Shown: positions 25,709-35,129 of the stretch, one piece after another | How the letters are laid out: each line of letters begins with the position of its first letter | Position numbering within the stretch: the first letter of the stretch is position 1 | Assembly (NCBI GenBank): GCA_028288025.1 | Contig: JAQBOM010000016.1 | Location: forward strand, 1 to 64,000 | Source of the DNA: Mucilaginibacter sp. | GTDB taxonomy: Bacteria; Bacteroidota; Bacteroidia; Sphingobacteriales; Sphingobacteriaceae | Reading direction: 5' to 3' | DNA length: 64,000 nucleotides | Made by a program: the position numbers and the translations under genes | Notes under the pieces: generated by a model | Told to the model about the DNA's origin: nothing | Seen by the model: only the letters and a program-made list of their open reading frames with translations | The model's database searches: none

Positions 25709-26283
25709 ATCAATTCTTTAACCTCGTGTTTTAAATTGCGTTCCAGTTTTTCTTTTAAACGCTGCCGCGCTCTGAAGAGTTTTACTTTAACAGTATTGGC
25801 TTCCATGCCAAGCGCCTGCCCGATCTCTTCGAGCGATTGCTCCCCTTTGTAAAACAGCGTAATAATTATCGCATCGTCAGGCAGTAGTTGCTCAATGGCC
25901 TGATTTAAATAAAAACTTTTTGATTTATTTTCCGCATTATTAACATCATATCCTGAATGGTTTTCTACCTGGATATGAATACTCTCATCGTCGATTGAAT
26001 CAGTAGCCACTCTTTTCTTTCGCAAAAATGTCATGGCAGTTGTATAAACGATACTGTATAGCCAAGTGCTAAACTTTGACTGCCCCTGGAACGAAGCCAG
26101 TGAGCGGTATGCCTTAATAAAGCAGTCCTGCGCTATTTCCTCTGCATCCTCCCTGCCTTTTGCAAAACGCATCGCCAATGTAAAAACAAACCGCTGATGC
26201 CGTTTAACCAAATCGGTATATGCCGACTGGTTTCCAGCCAGGGTTTGTTCTATCAACTCAATGTCCGAAAGCTTGCTTTGCAT
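25705..26283 (-). CDS. ECF-type RNA polymerase sigma factor
   Basis: 192 residues. Sigma region 2: YTDLVKRHQRFVFTLAMRFAKGREDAEEIAQDCFIKAYRSLASFQGQSKFSTWLYSIVYTTAMTFLRKKR. Region 4: LPDDAIIITLFYKGEQSLEEIGQALGMEANTVKVKLFRARQRLKEKL. It directs RNA polymerase to a stress or envelope regulon, held by the downstream membrane protein. The regulon cannot be told from here. Confidence 0.93.
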   Translation of the reverse strand: MQSKLSDIELIEQTLAGNQSAYTDLVKRHQRFVFTLAMRFAKGREDAEEIAQDCFIKAYRSLASFQGQSKFSTWLYSIVYTTAMTFLRKKRVATDSIDDESIHIQVENHSGYDVNNAENKSKSFYLNQAIEQLLPDDAIIITLFYKGEQSLEEIGQALGMEANTVKVKLFRARQRLKEKLERNLKHEVKELI

Positions 26284-26336
26284 CTGTTATAGTACTCTGA
26301 CGATGCTTTACCCTATAAGGTTACACATTATTTTTT

Positions 26337-26520
26337 TGGTATCGGGTTATTAGTATCAAGTCGCTAGTATCAAGTAGCGAGTATTTATTCTCGCTGTAGT
26401 TTTTTATTGATACCGGGCAAGTTTAGAGTTTTTGATTACGATATATTGGTATCAAAATAGCAAGTACGCTATGGCCTCTTTCTTGATACTTGATACTAGC
26501 TACTTGATACTACATACAAC
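26337..26520. repeat. local word-repeat GTATCAAGTAGC / CTTGATACTA
   Basis: Upstream of the sigma gene, direct and inverted copies of TAGTATCAAG, AGTAGCGAGTAT and TTGATACTAGCTACTTG make a region that can fold on itself. No gene is seen in 26284-26618. It is not CRISPR: units are irregular and have no spacers. Confidence 0.75.
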
Positions 26521-26618
26521 TTTTTTTTGCCAACCACTGTAACCTCATCCAAAACCGTGTGGTCATAGCTTACAAATACTTAAAAATAAACATTTATTAA
26601 TTTATAAACTGAAATATA

Positions 26619-27002
26619 ATGGAAGATCACGCAAAAGAATTAGCGGTATTAGTTGGGATTTTAGTACCGATAGCATTATTCGCAATGGTGTTTGGAATAG
26701 TTTATCTGGCCAAACGTGAAAGGATGGCAATGATTGAACGCGGAATGGACCCGCGCAGGTATAAACCGCAATCGGCTCCGTTTGTTAATTTAAAATGGGG
26801 ACTGCTGTTAATGGGTGCCGGCCTGGGGTTATTTTTAGCTTATGTGCTCGACCGCAGTGTCTTTAATCATTTCGGAGCTCACGATTTTGAAGACGGCAAT
26901 CCGGCAATCTACTTTGCATTAATTGCCATATTTGGCGGCGGCGGTTTGGTTTTGTCTTACCGCATCGAAAAGAAAGAAAGTGATAAAGAAAAAGTTGAGT
27001 GA
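26619..27002 (+). CDS. DUF6249-type small membrane protein
   Basis: 127 residues with three membrane helices (about 8-30, 62-82, 98-116) and a conserved cytoplasmic loop YLAKRERMAMIERGMDPRRY after the first. This layout matches the DUF6249 family, which often lies beside ECF sigma/anti-sigma genes in Bacteroidota, as here. Function unknown. Confidence 0.8.
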   Translation: MEDHAKELAVLVGILVPIALFAMVFGIVYLAKRERMAMIERGMDPRRYKPQSAPFVNLKWGLLLMGAGLGLFLAYVLDRSVFNHFGAHDFEDGNPAIYFALIAIFGGGGLVLSYRIEKKESDKEKVE

Positions 27003-27111
27003 GTGAGTAGTTGATTGGGTGAGTGGTTAATGTCCAGTCACCTAATCCAACTTAATCAACTTAGTCCAACTCAATCAACCTAATCCAACTCAATCAACCT
27101 AATCCAACTAA
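27003..27111. repeat. tandem word-repeat AATCAACCTAATCCAACTC
   Basis: About four imperfect copies of an 18-19-nt unit AATCAACCTAATCCAACT(C), preceded by the complementary words GAGTAGTTGATTGGGTGAGTGG, so the block can form a long hairpin between two convergent genes. Confidence 0.8.
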
Positions 27112-27626
27112 TCAACTCAAATACTGCTCTTTCAATATCTTAACATGATGCAGTTCATGCCCCGCTGCAATATAAAGCAAGGCCCTTAACGAAACCGGAT
27201 TGCCGCTGGCAATCCCTTTTTGTGTTTGCTGCTCGTCTTTTATCGATCTGTATAGGTACATATTGGCCTCACGCACTGCCCTGAATTCATTCGCCAAATC
27301 GGCCAGCAAACGATCTTTGAAGGTTGCTTTGAGCATATAAACATCCTGGTCAAAACCAGGCAGTATAATTTCCTCGCGCGAAAAGCAAAGAAAAAACGGT
27401 ACGCAAAAGTACGCTCGGCATCTATCATGTGGCCCAGCACTTCTTTAACGGTCCATTTATCGGACCCGTAAGTATGGTCAGCCTTGTCAGCCGGTATTCC
27501 TGTCAAAAATTTATAGGTATCCTCTTTTAGTTGTTCTAAAATTTCCAGTATGGGTTCGTTCCCAACAAGTTTTATGTAATTTGCCTGGAAGGGTACAAAT
27601 TCATCAGGCTGCGGTCGGTTTATCAT
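27112..27626 (-). pseudogene. frameshifted DinB-superfamily gene
   Basis: The frame from 27626 encodes the first half of a DinB-like protein (DKWTVKEVLGHMIDAERTFAYRFF, with the first metal His). At a T-rich tract near 27386-27400 the frame is lost; the continuation, in another frame, reads FSREEIILPGFDQDVYMLKATFKDRLLADLANEFRAVREANMYLYRS and ends with HELHHVKILKEQYL, the C-terminal metal site. A 1-nt loss or 2-nt gain in the T tract explains it. Either a recent pseudogene or a sequencing error. Intact members are four-helix metal-dependent thiol transferases or hydrolases. Starts 23 nt inside the end of the sensor kinase gene. Confidence 0.8.
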
Positions 27627-28818
27627 CTTTAATATTTTTTAATACAATTCTAAAAGTTGTGCCTTTTCCTAACTCCGATTCGCGTACAAATACCTGCCCG
27701 TCGTGATAGTTTTCAACCATCCGTTTGGTTAAAGACAGGCCAAGTCCCCAGCCGCGCTTCCGGGTAGTATAACCGGGTTGAAATACGGTGTCAAATTTAG
27801 ATCGCGGAATGCCCTTGCCGGTATCGGTGATATCAATAAACACCTGCTTTTTTACTTTATTCCCGGATATCTCAACCTTTATTTCGCCTTTCCCTTCAAT
27901 CGCATTTACAGCATTTTTCAGCAGGTTCTCCAACACCCAGTCAAACAACGGCACATTTAATCCTGCTTTTAAATCGCGGTTACCTGCCATTTCAAAATTA
28001 ATATTTTTGCTCACTCTAACCCTAAAGTAATCGATAAAATCCTTAACTACTTCAAATACGCTATGCTCTTCCAATTTGGGTGTCGAACCAATTTTGGAGA
28101 AACGGTCGGCCACTATTTCCAGCCGCCGCACATCGTTCTCCATTTCAGCGATCAGGGGGTCTTCTTCGGCGCTGAATTTTTCTTTCATCAGCTCTATCCA
28201 CGCCATCAGGGACGAGATAGGCGTACCCAGCTGGTGCGCGGTCTCTTTAGCCAGCCCCACCCAAACCTGGTCTTGTTCCGAACGCCGGGACGAACTAAAG
28301 GCAGTATAAGCCATCAGTAAAAAAATGGAGATTAGCGATAGCTGTATATAAGGGAAAAACTTCAACTCGGTAAGCAACGCCGAATCTTTATAATAAACCA
28401 GCCATTGAGAGCCTAAAACAGTAAGTTTTATTGGTGCGTGCTCCTTTTTCATATCGGCTAACTCTGACTTATAATATTCCGGGTCATAAGTAAGCTTTTT
28501 ATTACCCTCAGCGGCTAGTTTAATAAATGTTTTAGTAGAATCCAGGCCCCGGGATAGCTGAATATCGCCTTTATCATTTGTTACAATCGCCGGAACAACT
28601 GAACTATCGATCACCATAAAAACGTAGTTTAAAAAATCATTATCATCCGAGGCCAAAACCTGTTTCTGGCTCATGGCCCAAACCTGTGCACGGGTGCGTT
28701 CTGATTTTGCGATGTTCCGTACCAGGTAATTGGTATACAATAATGAGCCGCTGGCAATCACCACCGCAAAAGTAAGCAGCGAGTATTTCCAGCGTTTTTT
28801 TTGTTGATAGGGATTCAT
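27604..28818 (-). CDS. membrane sensor histidine kinase
   Basis: 404 residues from the ATG at 28818. An ATG at 28872 would add 18 residues that are only translated word-repeat (GTCAGTAAAGTCCGAATTCCG), so it was not used. Two membrane helices (about 11-30 and 160-180) flank a periplasmic sensor part. The H box is GLAKETAHQLGTPISSL, the N box VLENLLKNAVNAI, G1 DTGKGIP and G2 RGWGLGLSLTKR. It signals to an unknown response regulator not adjacent here. The 3' end overlaps the DinB-like gene. Confidence 0.9.
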   Translation of the reverse strand: MNPYQQKKRWKYSLLTFAVVIASGSLLYTNYLVRNIAKSERTRAQVWAMSQKQVLASDDNDFLNYVFMVIDSSVVPAIVTNDKGDIQLSRGLDSTKTFIKLAAEGNKKLTYDPEYYKSELADMKKEHAPIKLTVLGSQWLVYYKDSALLTELKFFPYIQLSLISIFLLMAYTAFSSSRRSEQDQVWVGLAKETAHQLGTPISSLMAWIELMKEKFSAEEDPLIAEMENDVRRLEIVADRFSKIGSTPKLEEHSVFEVVKDFIDYFRVRVSKNINFEMAGNRDLKAGLNVPLFDWVLENLLKNAVNAIEGKGEIKVEISGNKVKKQVFIDITDTGKGIPRSKFDTVFQPGYTTRKRGWGLGLSLTKRMVENYHDGQVFVRESELGKGTTFRIVLKNIKDDKPTAA

Positions 28819-28971
28819 TTTTGAGTCGGAAAAGTCAGTAAAGTCCGAATTCCGAAAGTTGCCAAAATACATAAAATGTTACGAACCCGGAAAAGCTTGC
28901 AACGCAATAAAGTTAAGGTCAAAAATGGCTTTCTCACTTTCGGCCTTTTCCGACTTTCGGACTAATAAAAC

Positions 28972-28979
28972 TATCTTTG
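28972..28979 (+). promoter_or_regulatory. -7 element TATCTTTG before gltX
   Basis: Exact TAnnTTTG match ending 7 nt before the ATG; implies a leaderless or very short-leader gltX mRNA. Confidence 0.55.
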
Positions 28980-28986
28980 CCAAACT

Positions 28987-30507
28987 ATGCCTGATAAAAA
29001 AGTTAGAGTACGATTTGCTCCAAGCCCGACGGGTGGTTTACACCTTGGCGGTGTGCGTACCGTATTGTTCAATTATCTTTTCGCCAAAAAACATCATGGC
29101 GATTTCGTTTTACGGATCGAGGATACCGACCAAAACCGCTATGTTGAAGGAGCCGAACAGTATATCATGGATTGTTTAAAATGGTGCGGATTATTTCCGG
29201 ATGAAAGCCCGGAGGCAGGCGGTCCGTATGCGCCCTACCGCCAAAGCGAACGCAAATCCATTTATCGCGAATATGCTGAAAAACTCGTTCGCCAGGGCCA
29301 TGCGTATTATGCCTTTGATACACCCGAAGAGCTTGAACAAAACCGCCGCGAGATACCAAACTTTCAATATGGTTTAGCTTACCGCGATGGCCTGCGCAAC
29401 TCATTGTCCTTAACCCAGCATGAGGTTGATGAATTATTGGATAGGCATACGCCGCACGTTATCCGCATAAAAATGCCGGCTGATGAAAGGGTGAGCTTTG
29501 ATGATGTGATACGCGGGCATGTGAGTTTTGAAACCAACCAGGTTGACGATAAAGTATTGTTAAAAGCCGACGGTATGCCTACCTACCACTTAGCAGTGGT
29601 GGTGGATGATTACCTGATGAAAATATCACACGCCTTTCGCGGAGAAGAATGGCTCCCGTCTGCGCCGGTGCATTTGTTGTTATGGGAATATTTAGGCTGG
29701 AAAGCTGACATGCCGCAATGGGCGCATCTGCCGCTCATATTAAAACCAGATGGGCACGGCAAGCTGAGTAAACGCGATGGCGCACGCTTAGGTTTCCCGG
29801 TTTACGCCATGAGCTGGTTCGATGCCAAAACAGGAGAACTAACCCCCGGCTTCCGCGAGCTTGGCTTTTTACCCGAAGCTTTCTTAAACCTGCTGGCCAC
29901 CCTCGGATGGAATGACGGCACCGACCAGGAACTTTTTACACTCGACGAGTTGATTGAAAAATTCTCTATCGACCGCGTAAGCAAGGCAGGGGCAAAATTC
30001 GATTTTGAAAAGGCAAAATGGTTCAATGCAGAGTGGATTAAGAAGTCTGAAGCCGGAACTCTGAAGTCAGAAGTCAGAAAGGTGTTAGAAGATAAAGGCG
30101 TTGTAGTTACTGATGAAAATTATCTAAACCAGGTTATTGATCTGGTAAAAGACCGATGTGTTTTATTGACTGATTTTTACCAGCAGTCCGCTTACTTTTT
30201 TGAACAGCCAAAGGAATATGATGTCAATTCAGTAAAACCAAAATGGACGGATGCCAAAGCTGAGTTTTTCAATGCTTTCATTGGCACAATAAATAGTACC
30301 AAAGTATTTGAACCCGCTGCACTTGAAACAGATTTCAAAGCCCTGGCTGAGGAAAAAGGCATCAAAGCGGGAGAACTGATGCTGCCCTTCCGCATCATGC
30401 TGGTAGGCGCCAAATTTGGTCCGCATGTATTTGATATTGCCACCTTACTGGGAAAAGAAGAAACGGTTAAGCGGATAGAAAAGGCTTTAGTGGCCTTTAA
30501 TAATTAA
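28987..30507 (+). CDS. gltX: glutamate--tRNA ligase
   Basis: 506 residues, normal length for the family. Class I signatures: APSPTGGLHLGGVRT (HIGH equivalent HLGG, about 11-21) and KLSKRDG (KMSKS equivalent, about 258-264). It charges tRNA-Glu with glutamate. In the anticodon-binding half, KKSEAGTLKSEVRKVL is encoded by GAAGTCAGAAGTCAGAA-like DNA that resembles the intergenic word-repeats near 28821-28965. Single gene. Confidence 0.97.
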   Translation: MPDKKVRVRFAPSPTGGLHLGGVRTVLFNYLFAKKHHGDFVLRIEDTDQNRYVEGAEQYIMDCLKWCGLFPDESPEAGGPYAPYRQSERKSIYREYAEKLVRQGHAYYAFDTPEELEQNRREIPNFQYGLAYRDGLRNSLSLTQHEVDELLDRHTPHVIRIKMPADERVSFDDVIRGHVSFETNQVDDKVLLKADGMPTYHLAVVVDDYLMKISHAFRGEEWLPSAPVHLLLWEYLGWKADMPQWAHLPLILKPDGHGKLSKRDGARLGFPVYAMSWFDAKTGELTPGFRELGFLPEAFLNLLATLGWNDGTDQELFTLDELIEKFSIDRVSKAGAKFDFEKAKWFNAEWIKKSEAGTLKSEVRKVLEDKGVVVTDENYLNQVIDLVKDRCVLLTDFYQQSAYFFEQPKEYDVNSVKPKWTDAKAEFFNAFIGTINSTKVFEPAALETDFKALAEEKGIKAGELMLPFRIMLVGAKFGPHVFDIATLLGKEETVKRIEKALVAFNN

Positions 30508-30509
30508 CT

Positions 30510-30602
30510 TGTCATTGCGAGCGTAGCGCGGCAATCGCGAACCGTGCATAACGGCCATGCATAGTTCGCGATTGCTTCGTCGTTCCTCCTCGCAATGACA
30601 AG
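30510..30602. repeat. dispersed TCATTGCGAG family repeat, complete inverted copy
   Basis: TTGTCATTGCGAGCGTAGCG at one end and CGTTCCTCCTCGCAATGACAAG at the other form a long imperfect hairpin, with an inner CGCGAAC/GTTCGCG stem. It lies between convergent genes. Other copies are at 50561-50618 and 63638-63760. Confidence 0.85.
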
Positions 30603-30613
30603 GTTTATTGCAA

Positions 30614-32827
30614 TTATATCCCTTTGTCCAAATAAACCGCCAAATTATTTATTCTGTTCGCTACCACTGCAATTTGCTCCTGCGCTTCCGTCCAGTTGCG
30701 TTGCTCAATAGCTTCACGAATGCCCGGCAGCGTTTTTACGCCATAACCGGTGTAAAACCCCGGCGCATAAATGGTGTGCCTGTACCATGTCCGGCGGGGC
30801 AGCCCGTCCGATAATAATTGCTGTTCGGCATGGTAAAGCAGTTTGTTTAGCTTGTCGTGGTCGTCATTGGTCAGCGAGGCAGCGGCCCATTTTGCAGCCA
30901 GCCTGTCGACGCTTTTCTTTAACGTATCCATGGCCGATTTCAGGGCCGAGAAATCAATTTTAGGCACTTCGGCCTTCACTACCGGCAATTGCTCGTGCTT
31001 GTTGGGGTCGGCCGCCAGGCCAAAATCATTTGCTTTTATCAACTGGTTTTCAATCGCGGTCTTTTCGCGCATTTTATCGGCCAACTCGCTTACCTCGGTC
31101 ACATACTGATTAATGGTGGTTTGTAAATAACGAAAATCAAACGGCAGCAAATCGGCATCAGCCATACGCAGGATAGCATGGCCCGCAGTTTCGGATAAAG
31201 CGACACCATACTTAAAGTCGCGGTCCTTAAACCGGTGATAATCGTCGTACGAATCGTATATTGAATGGTAATCGCCACCGCCGTCTTCACCGCCAAAACC
31301 GAGGTCTAACGTGGGGATGCCAAGGTGCTGCAGGAACGAGGAATAATCGGATCCGGAACCAAGCGGCTCCAGCGGGCTTACCTTACGTTCCATTATCTCC
31401 TTTTTATCTTTTACAGATGACGCGTTTACCAGTTCCCTTGCTCTTTTTCGTTCGAATACGCTTGCGTTTGTTTGCGGATCGGTTACATTTTGGGTAATCT
31501 CATCCATAAAATTTTCAAGCGCCTGCGAGCCGCCGGAACCTAAAAACCCTCGCCCGTTACTATCCGAATTGATATATACTACCGCTTTCTGCTGTAGCTC
31601 AATAGCATGTTCTTCTGCAAATTCGGTCGATCCCACTAATCCGGGTTCTTCCCCATCCCACGAGCAATAAATGATCGTTCGTTTTGGCTTCCAGCCGGTC
31701 TTCAGCAGATCACCCAAAGCCTTTGCCTCGTCAAGCATTGCCGACTGCCCGCTTATCGGATCGCTTGCGCCATTTACCCAGGCATCGTGGTGATTGCCGC
31801 GCATTACCCATTCGTCCGGCCAAACCGTGCCTTTTATTTTGGCAATAACATCATAAGCCTGTACCATATCCCAGTTAAATTCAAGTTTCAAATGAACCAT
31901 CGCCTTGCCGGGACCTATGTGGTATGTAATAGGCAAAGCTCCCTGCCAGTTACGCGGAGCGACGGTTCCATCGAGCGCAGCCAGCAACGGCTGGGCATCA
32001 TGGTAGCTGATCGGTAAAACCGGTATCTTTAATATCGTGGGCGCATCTTTTCGGTCCATCCGTTTGGCATCCTTTGTTGCGCCAACGCCCGGCGTAAGCG
32101 GATCGCCGGGATAAATCACCATATCCATTACCGAACCACGCTGTACACCGTATTCATTTTTATAAGCTCCTTTGGGATACACATCACCCGCCGAATAGCC
32201 GTCATCAGCCGGATCGGAATAAATGATGCAGCCAATTGCGCCATGCTCATAAGCTACTTTGGGCTTTATACCCCGCCACGAGCGGCCGTATTTGGTGATC
32301 ACGATTTTCCCCTTTACATCAATGCCCATTTTGGCAAGTGTTTCGTAATCCTCCGGCAAGCCATAGTTTACAAATACCAGCTGGCCGCTTACATCTCCAT
32401 CGGCACTCCAGGCATTGTATGTTGGCAATTGGTTAACCTGGCCTGAAGTAGCATCTTCGGTTAAAGCAGGCTCTTTTAATAGCGCCGAATAATGTGTAGG
32501 CTCTGTAAGCTCAAGCACACGCGTTTTGGGCGTAGGATAAAGCACCGTGAAAGTTTCGATATGTGCATCCAGCCCATAGCTTTTATATTTTTGAAGTATT
32601 TTTTCCGCTACGGCTTTGCTACCCACCGAGCCCAAATTATGCGGGAATGCCGATAACTCTTTGATGGTTTCGCCAATGCGCGCGGCATTTAGCGAGGCGT
32701 CAAACGTACGCTCGATTTGGAGCTCTTTGGCCGTAGAAGCGTTTGTAAATCCGGTGATGGTTGTTTGCTGTGCCTGTGCAAGCGCCACCGTGGCAAGGAA
32801 TAAGCTTAAAGTAATAGTTTTCTTCAT
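30614..32827 (-). CDS. secreted M28 metallopeptidase (glutamate carboxypeptidase II-like)
   Basis: 737 residues from the ATG at 32827, which begins a good signal peptide (MKKTITLSLFLATVALAQAQQ); an ATG at 32905 adds 26 unlikely residues. Domains: protease-associated insert (GKIVITKYGRSWRGIKPKVAYEHGAIGCIIYSDP), zinc peptidase with NHHDAWVNGASDP, WDGEEPGLVGSTEF, GSDYSSF and GDYHSIYDSY, and a C-terminal dimerisation domain. This matches PSMA-type carboxypeptidases. It likely trims peptides in the periplasm or outside. Confidence 0.92.
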   Translation of the reverse strand: MKKTITLSLFLATVALAQAQQTTITGFTNASTAKELQIERTFDASLNAARIGETIKELSAFPHNLGSVGSKAVAEKILQKYKSYGLDAHIETFTVLYPTPKTRVLELTEPTHYSALLKEPALTEDATSGQVNQLPTYNAWSADGDVSGQLVFVNYGLPEDYETLAKMGIDVKGKIVITKYGRSWRGIKPKVAYEHGAIGCIIYSDPADDGYSAGDVYPKGAYKNEYGVQRGSVMDMVIYPGDPLTPGVGATKDAKRMDRKDAPTILKIPVLPISYHDAQPLLAALDGTVAPRNWQGALPITYHIGPGKAMVHLKLEFNWDMVQAYDVIAKIKGTVWPDEWVMRGNHHDAWVNGASDPISGQSAMLDEAKALGDLLKTGWKPKRTIIYCSWDGEEPGLVGSTEFAEEHAIELQQKAVVYINSDSNGRGFLGSGGSQALENFMDEITQNVTDPQTNASVFERKRARELVNASSVKDKKEIMERKVSPLEPLGSGSDYSSFLQHLGIPTLDLGFGGEDGGGDYHSIYDSYDDYHRFKDRDFKYGVALSETAGHAILRMADADLLPFDFRYLQTTINQYVTEVSELADKMREKTAIENQLIKANDFGLAADPNKHEQLPVVKAEVPKIDFSALKSAMDTLKKSVDRLAAKWAAASLTNDDHDKLNKLLYHAEQQLLSDGLPRRTWYRHTIYAPGFYTGYGVKTLPGIREAIEQRNWTEAQEQIAVVANRINNLAVYLDKGI

Positions 32828-33068
32828 TTCGGGAATTTGTATGATGGGTGAAAATAGATAATTGCGGATAGATTGACAAATAAGCGCTATCCTAAAAAGC
32901 TTCATTTTTCATTTTAATATCTCGATAACCAAGGTAGAGGAGTTGCCGGGCTTTTTTGTGATATTCTTATAGATGTACATTGAGGATTTATGCTTAATTT
33001 TGATTAATTAGTCCGATGTGTTACCGTTCAATGCCATGAACAAAGTTACAGTCTATTAAAGAATTCAT

Positions 33069-33284
33069 ATGAAATACAGATTAGATGTAGAGGTTGACGA
33101 TGATGAAATCTCTTTCGCGGAAAATTTTTTTAAAAACATTCGCTTTGTCAAAAAGGTAAAAGCTATTGCTGCTAATGAAATTACAAATCCTGCAATTTTG
33201 CAGAGTATTGATGCTTACGAACAAGACAAAACAAAACCTACCCCGCTTAGTTTAACTGAGCTAAAAGCCATGCTTAATGCGTGA
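33069..33284 (+). CDS. antitoxin of a YoeB-type pair
   Basis: 71 residues, acidic start (MKYRLDVEVDDDEISFAENFF) and a helical C-terminus. No Phd fold is obvious; the assignment rests on its place directly before the toxin gene, overlapping it by 8 nt. Such antitoxins bind and silence the toxin and repress the operon. Confidence 0.65.
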   Translation: MKYRLDVEVDDDEISFAENFFKNIRFVKKVKAIAANEITNPAILQSIDAYEQDKTKPTPLSLTELKAMLNA

Positions 33285-33540
33285 ACTTCATTTTATGCCT
33301 AAAGCCTGGCAGGACCTGGGCTGGTGGATAAAAAATGATTTAAAAGGTGTAAAAAAGATTTATAGCCTTTTGGAAAACTGTTGTAAAATGCCTTTTGAAG
33401 GACTTGGACAGCCTGAGCCGCTCAAAGCCAATTATTCAGGCTATTGGTCGCGCAGAATTAACCTTGAGCACCGCATTGTATATAAAGTAGAGGACACCCG
33501 CATTATTGTTCATTCACTCTATGGACATTACCAGGATTAA
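33277..33540 (+). CDS. YoeB/Txe-family toxin (mRNA interferase)
   Basis: 87 residues, the family length. Conserved features: W11 and the LKGVKKIYSLLENCCKMPFEGLGQPEPLK segment, YWSRRINLEHRIVYKV with R and H of the RelE-like active site, and SLYGHYQD at the end. Cleaves mRNA at the ribosome when free of antitoxin. Translation is coupled to the antitoxin by an 8-nt overlap. Confidence 0.9.
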   Translation: MRELHFMPKAWQDLGWWIKNDLKGVKKIYSLLENCCKMPFEGLGQPEPLKANYSGYWSRRINLEHRIVYKVEDTRIIVHSLYGHYQD

Positions 33541-33568
33541 ACAGATGCCGGCCGTTTTTTAGATCAAA

Positions 33569-34354
33569 TTACTTTAACCCGGCCACAAAATCACTCATCG
33601 CCATACCGGGATCTTCCTGCTTCATAAAATTTTCGCCGATTAAAAAACCGTTGAACCCGGCAGTTTTAAGCTGTTTGATGGTTTCGGGGTTGCTGATGGC
33701 ACTTTCCGATATCTTTAAAAATTCTTTCGGAATGTGCGGCGCTAAAGCATAGCTCGTATCTACAGAAACAGTAAAATCAGCCAGGTTGCGGTTATTCACG
33801 CCAATGGCGTCCAAATTGGGGTTGATGCTTCTTTCCAGTTCTTCCAGGTTATGCACCTCGAGCAACACATTTAACCCGAGGCTTTTTGCAAGGGATGCAA
33901 GATTTTGTATTTCGGCCGGCGTTAAAATGGCGGCAATCAGCAATATGATATCCGCACCCCATGCCTTTGCTTCTATAACCTGGTACTCATCGATCATAAA
34001 GTCCTTACGCAAAACCGGTATACTGTTGGCCTGCCGGGCCTGGATAAGATCAGCTTTGCTGCCCATAAAAAAGTCAGTATCCGTTAACACCGACAAAGCC
34101 GAAGCGCCGGCGGCAGCATAGGCCGTAGTAACTTGCTGTACACTTACCTTATCATTGATGATACCTTTTGACGGCGATTTGCGCTTAAATTCGGCAATAA
34201 TACCGGTACGCAGCGGGTCGAGCAAAAACTGTTTAAACGAATAGCAATCCCGCTGAAAAAATTCCGATGCTTGCAGCCCGGCAGATGAGGTGAGGCTTTT
34301 GGCTTGCTCAACCTCTCTCTTTTTATTGATAACGATTTTATCGAGTATGTTCAT
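33569..34354 (-). CDS. trpC: indole-3-glycerol phosphate synthase
   Basis: 261 residues. TIM-barrel signatures: IIAEFKRKSPSKGII (about 54-68), VLRKDFMIDEYQVIEAKAWGADIILLI and IGVNNRNLADF. It closes the indole ring in Trp synthesis. Third gene of trpE-trpG-trpC, after an 84-nt gap with AGTCTTGAGTC word-repeats. trpD, expected between G and C, is absent. Confidence 0.96.
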   Translation of the reverse strand: MNILDKIVINKKREVEQAKSLTSSAGLQASEFFQRDCYSFKQFLLDPLRTGIIAEFKRKSPSKGIINDKVSVQQVTTAYAAAGASALSVLTDTDFFMGSKADLIQARQANSIPVLRKDFMIDEYQVIEAKAWGADIILLIAAILTPAEIQNLASLAKSLGLNVLLEVHNLEELERSINPNLDAIGVNNRNLADFTVSVDTSYALAPHIPKEFLKISESAISNPETIKQLKTAGFNGFLIGENFMKQEDPGMAMSDFVAGLK

Positions 34355-34357
34355 GTA

Positions 34358-34436
34358 GAGTCAGTAGTCTTGAGTCCTAAGTCTTGAGTCGTTAGCCTCA
34401 GTTTTGACTAAGGACTTCAGACTCAGGACTTATTTC
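34358..34436. repeat. word-repeat AGTCTTGAGTC / GACTCAGGACTT between trpG and trpC
   Basis: Direct copies of GTCTTGAGTC and the inverse CAGACTCAGGACTTAT sit where trpD would be expected. The hairpin could lower downstream trpC expression. Confidence 0.7.
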
Positions 34437-34438
34437 AA

Positions 34439-35035
34439 TTATGCTTCAACTAATAATTCAACAGGGGACAGCCAGTTGTGCATTAATTCCTTTCCGTATT
34501 CGGTTAATACCGATTCGGGATGAAACTGCACGCCGCGCACATCAAACTGGTTGTGACGTAATGCCATTACCGAGTTATCAGCTTCGTCGATAGCTGTTAC
34601 TGTAAGTGATGCAGGGATCGCATTCTCATCCACCACCCACGAGTGGTAACGGCCCACCTTAAAGCTTTTGGGCAAACCGATAAAAAGCTTCTCATGCTGG
34701 TCAGTAACTTTTATGGGCGTGGCAATGCCATGCATTGGTTGCCGCAGGTTGTATAAAGCACCCCCGAAAACCTCGGCGATGGCCTGCTGACCAAGGCAAA
34801 CGCCAAAAATGCTTTTCGTGGGCGAATATTTTTCAATTACCTCCAGCAGCAGCCCCGCTTCCGACGGTATCCCCGGCCCGGGCGACAAAATGATTTTATC
34901 ATACGCGTCTACATCACCTATCGCAAATTTATCATTGCGCCATACTTCGCATTGCAACCCTATCTCGTTAACCAGGTGAACCAGGTTGTATGTAAACGAA
35001 TCATAGTTGTCTATTATTAAAATTTTATTTTCCAT
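34439..35035 (-). CDS. trpG: anthranilate synthase glutamine amidotransferase subunit
   Basis: 198 residues. Class I GATase: NYDSFTYNLVHLV, LSPGPGIPSEAG, FGVCLGQQAIAEVFGG with the nucleophilic Cys (about residue 79) and GVQFHPESV with the catalytic His. It feeds ammonia to TrpE. It may also serve 4-amino-4-deoxychorismate synthesis, as PabA/TrpG proteins often do. Lies 94 nt after trpE. Confidence 0.95.
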   Translation of the reverse strand: MENKILIIDNYDSFTYNLVHLVNEIGLQCEVWRNDKFAIGDVDAYDKIILSPGPGIPSEAGLLLEVIEKYSPTKSIFGVCLGQQAIAEVFGGALYNLRQPMHGIATPIKVTDQHEKLFIGLPKSFKVGRYHSWVVDENAIPASLTVTAIDEADNSVMALRHNQFDVRGVQFHPESVLTEYGKELMHNWLSPVELLVEA

Positions 35036-35129
35036 TTTATCCCTCTCAATTCTGTCCCGCCTGTTGTTGGCGGCGAACCTTTAATTGTATTAGTACTATT
35101 CCACTGCAAACTGCAAACCGCGCCCTGAG

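Noticed and set aside
26337..27118. CRISPR array
   Set aside because: Repeat units are irregular, partly inverted and without unique spacers, and no cas genes are near.
28819..28872. Longer start for the sensor kinase
   Set aside because: The added residues are translated word-repeat and the membrane helix follows naturally from the inner ATG.
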